From NCBI GenBank assembly GCA_020849475.1, contig JADLGE010000064.1, positions 1-64,000 on the forward strand: a DNA stretch of 64,000 nucleotides, given 5' to 3'. The notes under the pieces were generated by a model. The model was not told the origin of the DNA, ran no database searches, and saw only the letters and a list, made by a program, of their open reading frames with translations. Shown here one piece after another: positions 25,967 to 34,471 of the stretch. Positions within the stretch are counted from its first letter, which is position 1; each line of letters opens with the position of its first letter. Both the position numbers and the translations under genes were made by a program. Source of the stretch: Gammaproteobacteria bacterium (GTDB lineage: Bacteria; Pseudomonadota; Gammaproteobacteria; Ga0077536).

Positions 25967-26752
25967 GTGCAGCGCATGCCCACTTTGTTCCTGTCCCACG
26001 GCGCACCGAATGTCGCGCTCTACGATTTGCCCGCCAGACGCTTTTTCGACGGCCTCGCGGCGAGCCTGCCGAAGCCGCGCGCGGTGGTGGTGGCATCGGC
26101 CCATTACGCAGCTTCGGTGCCGGCCGTCACGGCCAGCACGCAACCGCAGACCATTCACGATTTCGGCGGCTTCGAAGCCGAGCTCTATGCCATGCGCTAC
26201 ACCGCGCCCGGCGATCCTGAAGTCGCCGCCCGCGCCTTGGAACTCATCAAGAGTGAGCTGGGCATGCAGGGCATCGCCGATCACTCCTGGGGTTTCGACC
26301 ACGGCGCCTGGAGCCCTTTGATGCGTATCTACCCCAAGGCCGACGTACCGCTGGTGGTGCTGAGCCTGAAACCCGATGGCGATGCGCGCTGGCATTATCA
26401 ACTCGGTCGCGCGCTGCGCGCCCTGCGTGACGAAGGCGTGCTGGTGATAGGCTCGGGCTCGATGACCCATAACCTCGGCCGCCTGCAAGCGCCCATGACC
26501 TTCGACGCCGAGGCGCCGTGGGTGACGGCCTTCATGCAGTGGGTGCAAGACAAGCTCACACACGGCGATGCCGAGGGGCTGTGCGACTACCGCAGCGGCG
26601 CGCCCCATGCGCGCGACTGTCACCCGAGCGAAGAACACTTCATGCCCTTGTTCGTGGCGCTGGGCGCGGCCGGCGATGACTGGCGCGCCAGCAACATTCA
26701 CCACAGCACGACCTATGGCACGCTGTCGATGGACGCGTGGCGCTTTGACTGA
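25967..26752 (+). CDS. Extradiol ring-cleavage dioxygenase, LigB/DODA type
   Basis: 261-residue member of the class III extradiol dioxygenase superfamily (LigB), of the zinc/iron DODA subgroup. Metal-site histidines lie at His11 (LSHGAPN), His46 (ASAHYA) and probably in the helix around His112 (GFDHGAWSPLM); a GSGSMTHNLG segment follows. Homologues open the ring of 3,4-dihydroxyphenyl compounds such as DOPA, and several with unknown substrates exist. Start is uncertain: GTG 25967 (CCGAGG upstream) or ATG 25976. The next gene starts 7 nt after, so this and the enolase-superfamily enzyme form an operon: ring opening followed by a lactonising or isomerising step is possible. Confidence 0.82.
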   Translation: MQRMPTLFLSHGAPNVALYDLPARRFFDGLAASLPKPRAVVVASAHYAASVPAVTASTQPQTIHDFGGFEAELYAMRYTAPGDPEVAARALELIKSELGMQGIADHSWGFDHGAWSPLMRIYPKADVPLVVLSLKPDGDARWHYQLGRALRALRDEGVLVIGSGSMTHNLGRLQAPMTFDAEAPWVTAFMQWVQDKLTHGDAEGLCDYRSGAPHARDCHPSEEHFMPLFVALGAAGDDWRASNIHHSTTYGTLSMDAWRFD

Positions 26753-26759
26753 CACGGCC

Positions 26760-27899
26760 ATGCGCATCGTTCGCGTCAGCGCGCAGCCGATCTCGTTCGC
26801 GGTGCCGGAGGCGTTCCAGGTCAGCTTAGGCATAGGCCGCACCGTCAAGCGCGACGCGGTGATCGTGAAAGTCGAGACCGATGCCGGACTCGTCGGCTGG
26901 GGCGAAGCCCATGCCGCGCGTGCGCCGACCGCCATCGCGGAGCTCATCAATTCGACCCTGGCACAACTCGTGACCGGCATGGATGCGCTGGATACCGAGG
27001 CCGTATGGCAGCGCGTATATCGCATGCAGCTCGCCAGCCACGGCGCCGGCGCGGCGGCCGTGATTGGCCTGTCGGGTATCGACATGGCGCTGTGGGACAT
27101 CAAGGGCAAGCATGCCGGGCAACCGCTGTGGCAGTTGCTGGGCGGCGCGCGGCGCGCCATTGGCGCCTATGCCGGCGGCATCGCGCTCGGCTTCGAGCCT
27201 CCGGACGCCTTGGCCGAGGAGGCCGCCGCGCTCACCGCGCGCGGCTTTGGCGCACTCAAGCTGCGCATGGGCGACGGCATCGACAATGACTGTGCGCGGG
27301 TGAGCGCGGTGCGCGCAGCGCTCGGCGCCGATGTGAAGATCATGGTCGATGCCAATACGGCCTATGACCTCGCGACGGTGCGCGCCGTCGCGCCGTGCTT
27401 CGAAGCGCAGGATGTCGCGTGGCTGGAAGAACCGTTTGCGCCGCACGCGTGGCGCGATTACCAGGCCGCCGCACAGGCCACGCGCGTGCCGCTTGCGGCC
27501 GGTGAAAATCACTACACCCGTTACGACTTCGAACGGGCCGAAGCCGACGGCGCGATTCGCATCTGGCAACCGGATCTATCCAAGAGCGGCGGCATCACCG
27601 AAGGGCTGCGCATCGCCGCGCTGGCGGCGCGCGCCGGCATCACGGTCCATCCGCACACCTCACTGACCGGGCTCAACATGGCGGCCTCGCTGCACTTCCT
27701 GGCGGCCATCGACAACGGCGGCTATTACGAGGCCGATGTCACGCGCTACAACCCGTTCCGCGATGCGCTGTGCAGTCCGGTGCAGGTGTTCGATGGCGCC
27801 GCTCGCGTGCAGCCACCGACGGGCGCCGGCCTCGGCGTCGAGCTCGATCTCGACATGCTGGCCGCCAGCGGCGTGATTGCCGGGCCAGGTTACGTATGA
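26760..27899 (+). CDS. Enolase-superfamily enzyme (mandelate racemase / muconate-lactonizing type)
   Basis: 379 residues: a capping domain (about 1-125) and a TIM barrel. Metal ligands are Asp197 (MVDANTAYD), Glu223 (WLEEPF) and Glu249 (AGENHY). A Lys167-x-Arg169 (LKLRMG) stands where the KxK catalytic pair sits, and Asp272 and His297/His299 (VHPHTS) fill the other barrel-end positions. It would abstract the alpha-proton of a carboxylate; sugar-acid dehydratases, racemases and lactonizing enzymes share this layout, and the substrate cannot be chosen. ATG 26760 starts the capping domain. It lies in the dioxygenase operon. Confidence 0.88.
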   Translation: MRIVRVSAQPISFAVPEAFQVSLGIGRTVKRDAVIVKVETDAGLVGWGEAHAARAPTAIAELINSTLAQLVTGMDALDTEAVWQRVYRMQLASHGAGAAAVIGLSGIDMALWDIKGKHAGQPLWQLLGGARRAIGAYAGGIALGFEPPDALAEEAAALTARGFGALKLRMGDGIDNDCARVSAVRAALGADVKIMVDANTAYDLATVRAVAPCFEAQDVAWLEEPFAPHAWRDYQAAAQATRVPLAAGENHYTRYDFERAEADGAIRIWQPDLSKSGGITEGLRIAALAARAGITVHPHTSLTGLNMAASLHFLAAIDNGGYYEADVTRYNPFRDALCSPVQVFDGAARVQPPTGAGLGVELDLDMLAASGVIAGPGYV

Positions 27900-27909
27900 G
27901 CGCATTGCG

Positions 27910-29004
27910 ATGATCAACGTATTGGTCGGCACGCGCGCGCAGCTCATCAAGATGGCGCCGGTGCTGTTGGCGCTCGAGCGCAGTGGCGTCGTCTATCGAC
28001 TGGTCATGAGCGGTCAGCATCAGGTGACGATGGCGGAACTGTTGCAGGAGTTCGGCGTGACGACACGCCCGCTGCATCTCTACCAAGGCCGTGAAATCAC
28101 CGGCGTGGCGCAGATGGGGCGCTGGTTTCTGCACATGCTGTGGCGTGGCTGGCGGCAACGCGAGCGACTGTTCGTGCGCGCCGATGGCGGGCGCAACGCC
28201 ATGGTCGTGCATGGCGACACCGTGTCGACCCTGCTCGGCGCCTTGCTCGGTCGCCTGCTGGGCATGGAGGTGGTGCATATCGAATCGGGACTGACCTCCG
28301 GGCGCTGGCGCGAACCCTTTCCCGAAGAGCTGACGCGGCGCCTGGTGTTTCGTCTCGCCCACGTGGCGTTCTGCCCGGACGCGTGGGCGGCCAACAATAT
28401 GCGTGCCTTCAAGGCGCGGGTGATCGACACCGGCGCCAACACCATCATCGATGCCGTGCAGGAGGCCATGGGGCGCTTCGCCGACACCCAGGTCGAGATG
28501 CCGGCCGCGCCTTACGCGGTGGTGTCATTGCATCGCTTCGAGAATATTTTCGAAGCGCAGCGTTTCGCCTTCATCATCGTCATGCTGGAACGCATGGCGC
28601 TGCGCATTCCGCTGGTGTTCGTATTGCATCCGGCCACGCGCAAGCAGGCCGAGAAGTTCGGACTGTTGGCGCGCCTCGAGGACAACTCGAATATTCATCT
28701 CGAACCACGCATGACCTACATCCCGTTCCTGAAGCTCCTGTGCGGTGCACGGTTCGTCGTGAGCGACGGTGGCAGCAACCAGGAAGAACTGGCGTGGCTG
28801 GGCATTCCAACCCTGCTCATGCGTGGCGCGACCGAGAGACAGGACGGGCTCGGCGCCAGCGTGGTGGTCAGCAATTACAACGCCGAGGTCATCGCAGGGT
28901 TCGTCGATGAGGTCCTGGCCAGGAAGGATGAGCGCAAGGAGCGGGCCGCGGTGCAATCACCGTCGGCGATGATCGCGAAGATGCTGGCGGAGAATTATTT
29001 GTAG
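27910..29004 (+). CDS. UDP-N-acetylglucosamine 2-epimerase-like protein (WecB family)
   Basis: 364 residues, GT-B-fold type. Seen: VLVGTRAQLIKMAPVLLAL (start of the fold), VVHGDTVSTLLGALLG, VVHIESGLTSG, VVSLHRFENIF, then LHPATRKQAEKFGLL, VVSDGGSNQEELAWLGIPTL and RGATERQDGLG. These correspond to the UDP-binding and catalytic elements of WecB, which interconverts UDP-GlcNAc and UDP-ManNAc. Several family residues are altered (HRFEN for HRREN, ESGL for EAGL, DGGSNQEE for DSGGIQEE), so another nucleotide-sugar reaction is possible. No other glycan gene is in the window. The last codon is followed by TAG supplied by a family B palindrome. It follows the enolase-superfamily gene after 10 nt. Confidence 0.8.
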   Translation: MINVLVGTRAQLIKMAPVLLALERSGVVYRLVMSGQHQVTMAELLQEFGVTTRPLHLYQGREITGVAQMGRWFLHMLWRGWRQRERLFVRADGGRNAMVVHGDTVSTLLGALLGRLLGMEVVHIESGLTSGRWREPFPEELTRRLVFRLAHVAFCPDAWAANNMRAFKARVIDTGANTIIDAVQEAMGRFADTQVEMPAAPYAVVSLHRFENIFEAQRFAFIIVMLERMALRIPLVFVLHPATRKQAEKFGLLARLEDNSNIHLEPRMTYIPFLKLLCGARFVVSDGGSNQEELAWLGIPTLLMRGATERQDGLGASVVVSNYNAEVIAGFVDEVLARKDERKERAAVQSPSAMIAKMLAENYL

Positions 29005-29026
29005 GTGCGAATTCATTCGCACCTAC
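29001..29026. repeat. Palindromic repeat, family B (copy B3), overlapping a stop codon
   Basis: Perfect palindrome: arm GTAGGTGCGAAT, centre TC, arm ATTCGCACCTAC. The TAG at 29002-29004 inside the left arm ends the epimerase-like gene. It could also serve as the transcript terminator between convergent genes. Confidence 0.9.
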
Positions 29027-29050
29027 GGTAAGCGCATCAATTGCAGGCGC

Positions 29051-29863
29051 CTACCGGCCCTTGAACGCCGGCACGCGCTTTTCGAAGAACGCGTTCAGGG
29101 CTTCCATGTGATCGTCGGTCTGGTGCAGGGTCACCTGCAGCGCGGCCGACATCTCCATGATGCTGCCGAAGCTCGCCATGGTGCCTTCGCGCATGAGCTT
29201 CTTGGTCATGCGCAGTGCCTGCGGCGGTTGCACGCAGATCTTCTTCGCCAGCGTCTCGCAGTAGCTCATGAGCTCTGCATCGGGCACGACTTCCGACACC
29301 AGGCCCCATTCGCGCGCAGTCGGCGCGTCGATGAGGTCGCCGGTGAAGAACAGCTGTGAGGCGCGCGACCAGCCGATCTGACGCGGCAGCAGCCACGCGC
29401 CGCCGTCGCCCGGCAGCAGGCCGACTTTGAGGAAGGTCGCGCCGAAACGCGCCGAGGCCGCCGCGATGCGGATGTCGCACAAGGACGCGACGTCGCCGCC
29501 GAGGCCAATGGCGGGACCATTGATGGCGCCCACCACCGGCACTTCGATGTCCCACATGGCATGCACGATGCCGTGAATGTGCCGACGGTAGTGGTCGCGT
29601 ATTTCATCGGGGCTGCCGCCGAAATAGCCACTCTTGTCGCGCATCGCTTTCAGATCGCCGCCGGCCGAGAACGCCGGGCCGGCGCCGGTCATGATCACGC
29701 AGCGCAGATTCTTGTTGGCATTGATGGCGTCGGCCGCGGCGCGGAAGCGCGCACCATCACCCGGCTGCCCGAGCGGGTTGCGCGAGTCCGGACGGTTGAT
29801 GGTGAGGCGCGCAATGAGCCCGTCGAATTCAAGCAGCAGATCGTTGTCGACCATATTCGTCAT
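29051..29863 (-). CDS. Enoyl-CoA hydratase/isomerase family protein (crotonase fold)
   Basis: 270 residues. The oxyanion-hole loops are CVIMTGAGPAFSAGGDLKAM and GPAIGLGGDVASLCDIRIAA. The two catalytic glutamates of true enoyl-CoA hydratases are not kept: the first aligns with Asp in GLGGDVAS, the second with Phe in ATFLKVGLLPGDGG; the Asp in PGDGG is present as in a mycobacterial-type EchA group. It may hydrate, isomerise or hydrolyse an acyl-CoA. Last gene of the leftward beta-oxidation operon, 8 nt after the acyl-CoA dehydrogenase stop. Confidence 0.9.
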   Translation of the reverse strand: MTNMVDNDLLLEFDGLIARLTINRPDSRNPLGQPGDGARFRAAADAINANKNLRCVIMTGAGPAFSAGGDLKAMRDKSGYFGGSPDEIRDHYRRHIHGIVHAMWDIEVPVVGAINGPAIGLGGDVASLCDIRIAAASARFGATFLKVGLLPGDGGAWLLPRQIGWSRASQLFFTGDLIDAPTAREWGLVSEVVPDAELMSYCETLAKKICVQPPQALRMTKKLMREGTMASFGSIMEMSAALQVTLHQTDDHMEALNAFFEKRVPAFKGR

Positions 29864-29871
29864 TCCTCGTG

Positions 29872-30924
29872 TCAGGCCGTGATGACCGGCCAGATGCCGT
29901 CGCCACCGACGTCGGCGGCGATGCGGCCCAGGTATTCACCCCATTCGCCGGCGCCGCCGAATTCGGCGCGCCACGCCCACAGGCGGCGGGTGAGGAAGTG
30001 CAGGCCGTATTCATAGGTGAAACCGATGGCGCCATGCACCTGGTGCGACAACCGTGTGAGCTTTTCCACTGCTTCGCTGGCGCGGCATTTGGCCGCCGCG
30101 ATTTCGAAGCGCGCGTTGCGGCCGAGAGGCGCCATGCCGCGCTGGTCGAGACCGGTGCAGGCGGCCATGGCGATGGCATCGACCGAGGCCACCACGCCCG
30201 CGAGATCGGCGAGGTAATGCTGAATCGCCTGGAAGCCCGACAGGGGTTTGCCAAACTGCGAACGCTCGGCGCCGTACTTCAGCGCCAGGTCGAGCGCGGC
30301 GGCGCCGGCCCCGGCTATCTGTGCGCTGCGCGCCAGTGCGCCCAGCCAATGCACGCAATCGGGCGCGAGGGGCAGGGCGTGGCGGGCGATGAGCGCCGCA
30401 TTACCTGACAGGTTGTCGCGCGGATCGCGGCCGATGTTCTCCTCGGTGGCGACACTGAGCCCCTTACTGGACGCAATGATCAACTCCGCGCCGTCACCCT
30501 GCCCGGCCACGCCGACCAGGAAGTCCGCCGTGCGGCCCCACGGTGTGCGCGCGTTGTCGAGTTTGAGCGCCGAGGCGCTCACGGTGTCAGTGGCGATGGT
30601 GCGTGTCAGGAGGCCGGGCACGCCGTCCGGCAATGTGGCGCCGGCCTGGCGCGCCAGCCATTCGGCGATGCTCGCCTCGACCACCGGCAAGGGCACGGCG
30701 TGACGCCCGCAGGCGCGCAGCACCGGGTAGGCATCGGCCCAGCCCAGGCCCATGCCGCCGGTCTGCTCATCGGCCAGCACTTTGGGTATGCCTTGCTCGA
30801 CGGTCTCGGCCCACAGCGCGGTCGGAAAGCCCTGTTCTTCGATGGCCGTCAGTTGGTCCCAGCCCAGCCGGTCGCCGAACAGGCGATTGACCGTGTCTTC
30901 CAGCATCTGTTGTGTTTCGTTCAT
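29872..30924 (-). CDS. Acyl-CoA dehydrogenase-like subunit
   Basis: 350 residues, shorter than standard enzymes. The C-terminal half keeps the ACAD helices (AERSQFGKPLSGFQAIQHYL, and HQVHGAIGFTYEYGLHFLTR), but the middle domain has no clear flavin motif and the EGT position is replaced by EFGGAGE. The ATGA overlap with the next gene's stop shows tight coupling with the dehydrogenase at 30921-32087. This pattern resembles heterotetrameric dehydrogenases of sterol side-chain degradation, where one subunit lacks a full active site. A non-catalytic or FAD-sharing partner is the best guess. ATG 30924 is chosen; longer frames upstream are out of the family. Confidence 0.85.
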   Translation of the reverse strand: MNETQQMLEDTVNRLFGDRLGWDQLTAIEEQGFPTALWAETVEQGIPKVLADEQTGGMGLGWADAYPVLRACGRHAVPLPVVEASIAEWLARQAGATLPDGVPGLLTRTIATDTVSASALKLDNARTPWGRTADFLVGVAGQGDGAELIIASSKGLSVATEENIGRDPRDNLSGNAALIARHALPLAPDCVHWLGALARSAQIAGAGAAALDLALKYGAERSQFGKPLSGFQAIQHYLADLAGVVASVDAIAMAACTGLDQRGMAPLGRNARFEIAAAKCRASEAVEKLTRLSHQVHGAIGFTYEYGLHFLTRRLWAWRAEFGGAGEWGEYLGRIAADVGGDGIWPVITA

Positions 30925-32087
30925 CGCACACCCATGCCTTTGGCAATGATGCCGCGCAGAATTTCCGGCGTGCCGCCACGCAATGAAAACGACGGCGCGA
31001 CCTGGACGAGCGCGCCCAGCACCTGTTGATAGTCCGAACCATGGCCTTCGAGGGTCGGTTCGAGTTCGCACAATTCCTGCGCAAGGCCCGGCAATGCCTG
31101 TTCGAACTGGCAGCCGAGATCTTTCACCACCGATGCTTCCAGTGCCGGGTCCTGCCCGGCGTTGAGCTTGGCGGCAATGCTCAGGGACATGGTGCGCAAG
31201 GTCGCGGCCCACGCCACCTGCGAACCGAGGCGGGCGAGGGTGGCCGGCGCGGCCGTCTCCTTGACGGCGTCAATCAGCTTGCGCAGCAGGTAGAAGCACG
31301 ACAGGTAACGCTCCGGGCCGCTGCGTTCGAAGGCCAGCTCCTCGGTGACCTGGCGCCAGCCCTGGCCTTCGGTGCCGAGCAGCGCATCGGGCGGCAGTTC
31401 GGCATCGACGAACGCGACTTCATTGAAGTTGCGACCGCCGGCGAGGTTTTGTATCGGCCGCGGCGTGATGCCTTTCGTTTTGCTCAAGTCGATGAGGAAC
31501 TGCGAAAGGCCGGCATGCTTCTTGGTCGGATCGGGATCGGTGCGGAACAGCGCAATCATGTAATTGGCGCGGTGCGCGTTGCTGGTCCAGATCTTGGTGC
31601 CGTTGACCTTCCAGCCGGTGGCGGTGCGCTCGGCGCGGGTGCGCAGCGAGGCGAGGTCTGAACCGGAATTCGGTTCGCTCATGCCGATGGCGAAGCAAGC
31701 CTTGCCGGCGGTGATGGCGGGCACGATTTCCTTCTTCTGTTCTTCGGTGCCGTAGCGCACCACCAGCGGACCGCTCTGCCTGTCGGCCACCCAGTGGAAC
31801 GCGGTCGGTGCGCCGGCGACCAGGCATTCCTCGACCACCACGTAGCGCTCGAGGGCCGTGCGGCCGTGGCCGCCGTACTGCTTGGGCAAGGTCATGCCCA
31901 GCCAGCCCTTCGCGCCGAGCTTGGCCGAGAATTCAGCGTCGTAGGCTTCCCAGCTATGGCTGCGTTTGACTTCCGGCACGCCGACCAGGGCGTCCTTCAG
32001 AAACGCGCGCACTTCGGCGCGCAGCGTGTCGAGCGCGGCCGGCAGAGCGGTCGGCTCGAAGCGCAATTTGTCTGCTGTTGATGTCAT
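30921..32087 (-). CDS. Acyl-CoA dehydrogenase, probable catalytic subunit of a heteromer
   Basis: 388 residues. FAD motifs FAIGMSEPNSGSDLASLRTR and KVNGTKIWTSNAHRANYMIA are intact. The C-terminal EGT motif is GGT (SLRGGTPEILRGIIAKG), so a catalytic Glu at that position is missing; a Glu in ERSGPERYL on the preceding helix could be the base, as in isovaleryl- and sterol-type enzymes. RGGTPEI is a signature of dehydrogenases from steroid and cyclic-acid pathways. It overlaps the smaller subunit by 4 nt. Next gene upstream starts 69 nt away. Confidence 0.88.
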   Translation of the reverse strand: MTSTADKLRFEPTALPAALDTLRAEVRAFLKDALVGVPEVKRSHSWEAYDAEFSAKLGAKGWLGMTLPKQYGGHGRTALERYVVVEECLVAGAPTAFHWVADRQSGPLVVRYGTEEQKKEIVPAITAGKACFAIGMSEPNSGSDLASLRTRAERTATGWKVNGTKIWTSNAHRANYMIALFRTDPDPTKKHAGLSQFLIDLSKTKGITPRPIQNLAGGRNFNEVAFVDAELPPDALLGTEGQGWRQVTEELAFERSGPERYLSCFYLLRKLIDAVKETAAPATLARLGSQVAWAATLRTMSLSIAAKLNAGQDPALEASVVKDLGCQFEQALPGLAQELCELEPTLEGHGSDYQQVLGALVQVAPSFSLRGGTPEILRGIIAKGMGVR

Positions 32088-32156
32088 GTGTGTTCCATAT
32101 TGCTTGAATGGAGCTGCGCGCTTCGCGGTGCGCAGACCTCGGGCTGACAGACAATG

Positions 32157-33227
32157 TCAGCCGCGTTTGCCCTCAACGTATTCCCAGGCGCGTTCGGCGA
32201 AGCGCTCGACGATATCGGTGGTGGTCGGCGCGTCGGAGCTCGCCGCCGTGCCGTCCTTCACGCGCTTGATGATGCCCTGGTAAATCGCCGCCAGGCGCCA
32301 CGCCGTGTAGGCGTTGTAGAACTCCATGTGTTTTATTTCTTTGCGCCCGGTCAGTTCGCAGTAACGTGCGATGTACTGCGCCTGGGTCGGAATGCCCATC
32401 GCCTCGAGATCCATGCCTTCGAGGCTTGATACGCGTTCATCGACAGCCGGGATCACCCACGGCGCCATGTGGTAGCTGAAGTCGCCGAGCGGATCGCCGA
32501 GTGTCGCCAGCTCCCAGTCCAGCACCGCGATCACGCGCTGCTCGGTCGGGTGCAGAATCATGTTGTCCATGCGGTAATCGCCATGGATCACGCCCGCTTC
32601 GTCGGACGGCGGAATGTTCTTCGGCAGCCACTCCATGAGCTTGTCCATGAGCGGAATCTTGCTGGTCTCGGACGACTTGTAGCCCTTGCTCCAGACGTGA
32701 ATCTGGCGCGCGATGTAGTCGTTGGGCTTGCTGAAACCTTCGAGCCCGATTTTCCTGTAATCGAGTTTCTGCAGATCGGTCAGCGTGACCAGGATGGCGT
32801 CGTAGATGGCGGTGCGCTCGGCCGGCGTGTGCCCGGGCAGATGCAAGTCCCACAGAATGCGGCCATCGACCATTTCCATGATATAGAACATGGTGCCGAC
32901 CACGTTCGTGTCTTCACACAGCGCGTAGGCGCGCGGCACCGGGAAGCCGGCGCGGTAGAGGGCATCGATGACGCGGAACTCGCGGTCCACCTGGTGCGCG
33001 GACGGCAGCAGGTGGCCCGGCGGCTTGCGACGCAGCACATAGCGTTGTTTCGGCGTCACCAGCTGGTAGGTCGGATTCGACTGGCCGCCCTTGAATTCGC
33101 GCACGGTCAGCGGCCCTTCGTAGCCTTCGACGTTCGCTTCCATGTAGGCGGCCAGCCTGTCGATGGGCAACGCAAGGTGCGCCTGCACTTCCTTGGTTCC
33201 TGAAAATTTCTCCTGGCGAGTACTCAT
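32157..33227 (-). CDS. Phosphotransferase-family protein (ACAD10/11-type kinase domain)
   Basis: 356-residue APH-like kinase: GQSNPTYQL (nucleotide loop), the catalytic loop VIHGDYRMDNMILH with Asp217, and LDWELATLGDP (237-246) for metal binding. Eukaryotic ACAD10 and ACAD11 carry this domain fused to an acyl-CoA dehydrogenase and phosphorylate 4-hydroxyacyl-CoAs, forming a phosphate leaving group. Bacterial single-domain relatives adjacent to acyl-CoA dehydrogenases are presumed to do the same. Here it lies between two dehydrogenases, which supports this, but no activity is proven from sequence. Confidence 0.85.
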   Translation of the reverse strand: MSTRQEKFSGTKEVQAHLALPIDRLAAYMEANVEGYEGPLTVREFKGGQSNPTYQLVTPKQRYVLRRKPPGHLLPSAHQVDREFRVIDALYRAGFPVPRAYALCEDTNVVGTMFYIMEMVDGRILWDLHLPGHTPAERTAIYDAILVTLTDLQKLDYRKIGLEGFSKPNDYIARQIHVWSKGYKSSETSKIPLMDKLMEWLPKNIPPSDEAGVIHGDYRMDNMILHPTEQRVIAVLDWELATLGDPLGDFSYHMAPWVIPAVDERVSSLEGMDLEAMGIPTQAQYIARYCELTGRKEIKHMEFYNAYTAWRLAAIYQGIIKRVKDGTAASSDAPTTTDIVERFAERAWEYVEGKRG

Positions 33228-33247
33228 GTCTCTGTCTGTCTCACTTA

Positions 33248-34468
33248 TTACGCGGAGGGGCCGGCGACGACCCCCTGATCATGCAAGCGACCGATGGCGG
33301 CGCTGTCGAGGCCGAGCACATCGGCCAGAATCTCGTCGGTATGTTGGCCGACCCGCGCGGCGGGGCGCGGCGGCTGACGTTCCATTTTCGAAAAATACAT
33401 CGGCGTGCCGCATACCGGATAGGTGCCGATGCCGGGCTGCTCGATGTTGGAGAAGATCGGATTGTCGGGCGAACAGTCCGGGTCGTTCTCAACGAGTTCA
33501 CGCACCGTCTGGTATTTGTCCCAGCAGATGCCGCACTCATCAAAGACCTTGGCGAGATGCGCGTAGGGCTGCTGCGCGAACCACGGCTCGAGCAGCGCGC
33601 ACAGCTCGCGCCGCGCGCTGAAGCGGTCACCTTCGTTGGCAAAGTCGAGGCCTAGGCGTGCCGCCAGCGCCGCCACTTCGTTGCCGAGACCAGTGGCCTT
33701 CAGCAGGCCTTCCCACTGCTTGGCGCTGACCGCGATGATCATCACGCGCTGGCCGTCGCTGGAAACGAAATCACGGCCAAATGCGCCGTAGAGATAATTG
33801 CCGTTGCGGCCACGGGTCTCGTTGTTGACGTGTAGCTCACCGATGAAGCCGAGATTGCCGACCGCCGCGAGTGCGACGTCCGCCAGCGCGAGCTTGATCT
33901 GCTGGCCTTCGCCAGTGAGACGACGATGTCGCTCGGCGGCCAGGAGGTTGATGGCGGCGAGATAGGCGGTGGCGATGTCCCACGCCGGCAGCACGTGGTT
34001 CACCGGGCGCGGGTCTTCCTCGGGACCGGTGAGGTAGGGGAAGCCGACTTTGGCATTGACGGTGTAGTCGAGCGCGCTCGAACCATGGCGGTCGCCAACG
34101 ATTTCGTGCTGGATGAGATCGGGGCGGCGCGCCGAGAGCGCCTTGTAATCGAGCCAGCCGCGCGCCGGCAGATTGGTCGAGAAGATGCCGCCGTGTTCGC
34201 CCGGTGCGCAGATGAGTTCGGTCACGAGTTCACGGCCGGCGGGCGCGCGGATGTCGACCGCTATCGAGCGCTTACCCTTGTTCATCTCCGCCCAGTAGAT
34301 GCTGGTGTCGTCTTTCGTGACCGGCCAGCGGTGATAGTCGATGCCACCGCCCAGTTGATCGAAACGGATGACGTCGGCGCCGAGTTGCGCGAGCGTCATG
34401 CCGCACATCGGCGCGGCGATGAAGGCCGAGCCTTCGACGATGCGCATGCCTTTCAGAATTGCTTGCAT
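33248..34468 (-). CDS. Family III CoA-transferase (CaiB/BaiF type)
   Basis: 406 residues. It opens MQAILKGMRIVEGSAFIAAP with MTLAQLGADVIRFDQLGGGI, followed by KRSIAVDIRAPAGRELVTEL and the catalytic core GSSALDYTVNAKVGFPYLTG, and ends PRPAARVGQHTDEILADVLG. It probably moves CoA to the free acid that this operon degrades. It is 4 nt from the MaoC gene downstream of its own start and 20 nt from the kinase gene, so in one transcript. Confidence 0.9.
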   Translation of the reverse strand: MQAILKGMRIVEGSAFIAAPMCGMTLAQLGADVIRFDQLGGGIDYHRWPVTKDDTSIYWAEMNKGKRSIAVDIRAPAGRELVTELICAPGEHGGIFSTNLPARGWLDYKALSARRPDLIQHEIVGDRHGSSALDYTVNAKVGFPYLTGPEEDPRPVNHVLPAWDIATAYLAAINLLAAERHRRLTGEGQQIKLALADVALAAVGNLGFIGELHVNNETRGRNGNYLYGAFGRDFVSSDGQRVMIIAVSAKQWEGLLKATGLGNEVAALAARLGLDFANEGDRFSARRELCALLEPWFAQQPYAHLAKVFDECGICWDKYQTVRELVENDPDCSPDNPIFSNIEQPGIGTYPVCGTPMYFSKMERQPPRPAARVGQHTDEILADVLGLDSAAIGRLHDQGVVAGPSA

Positions 34469-34471
34469 GGA

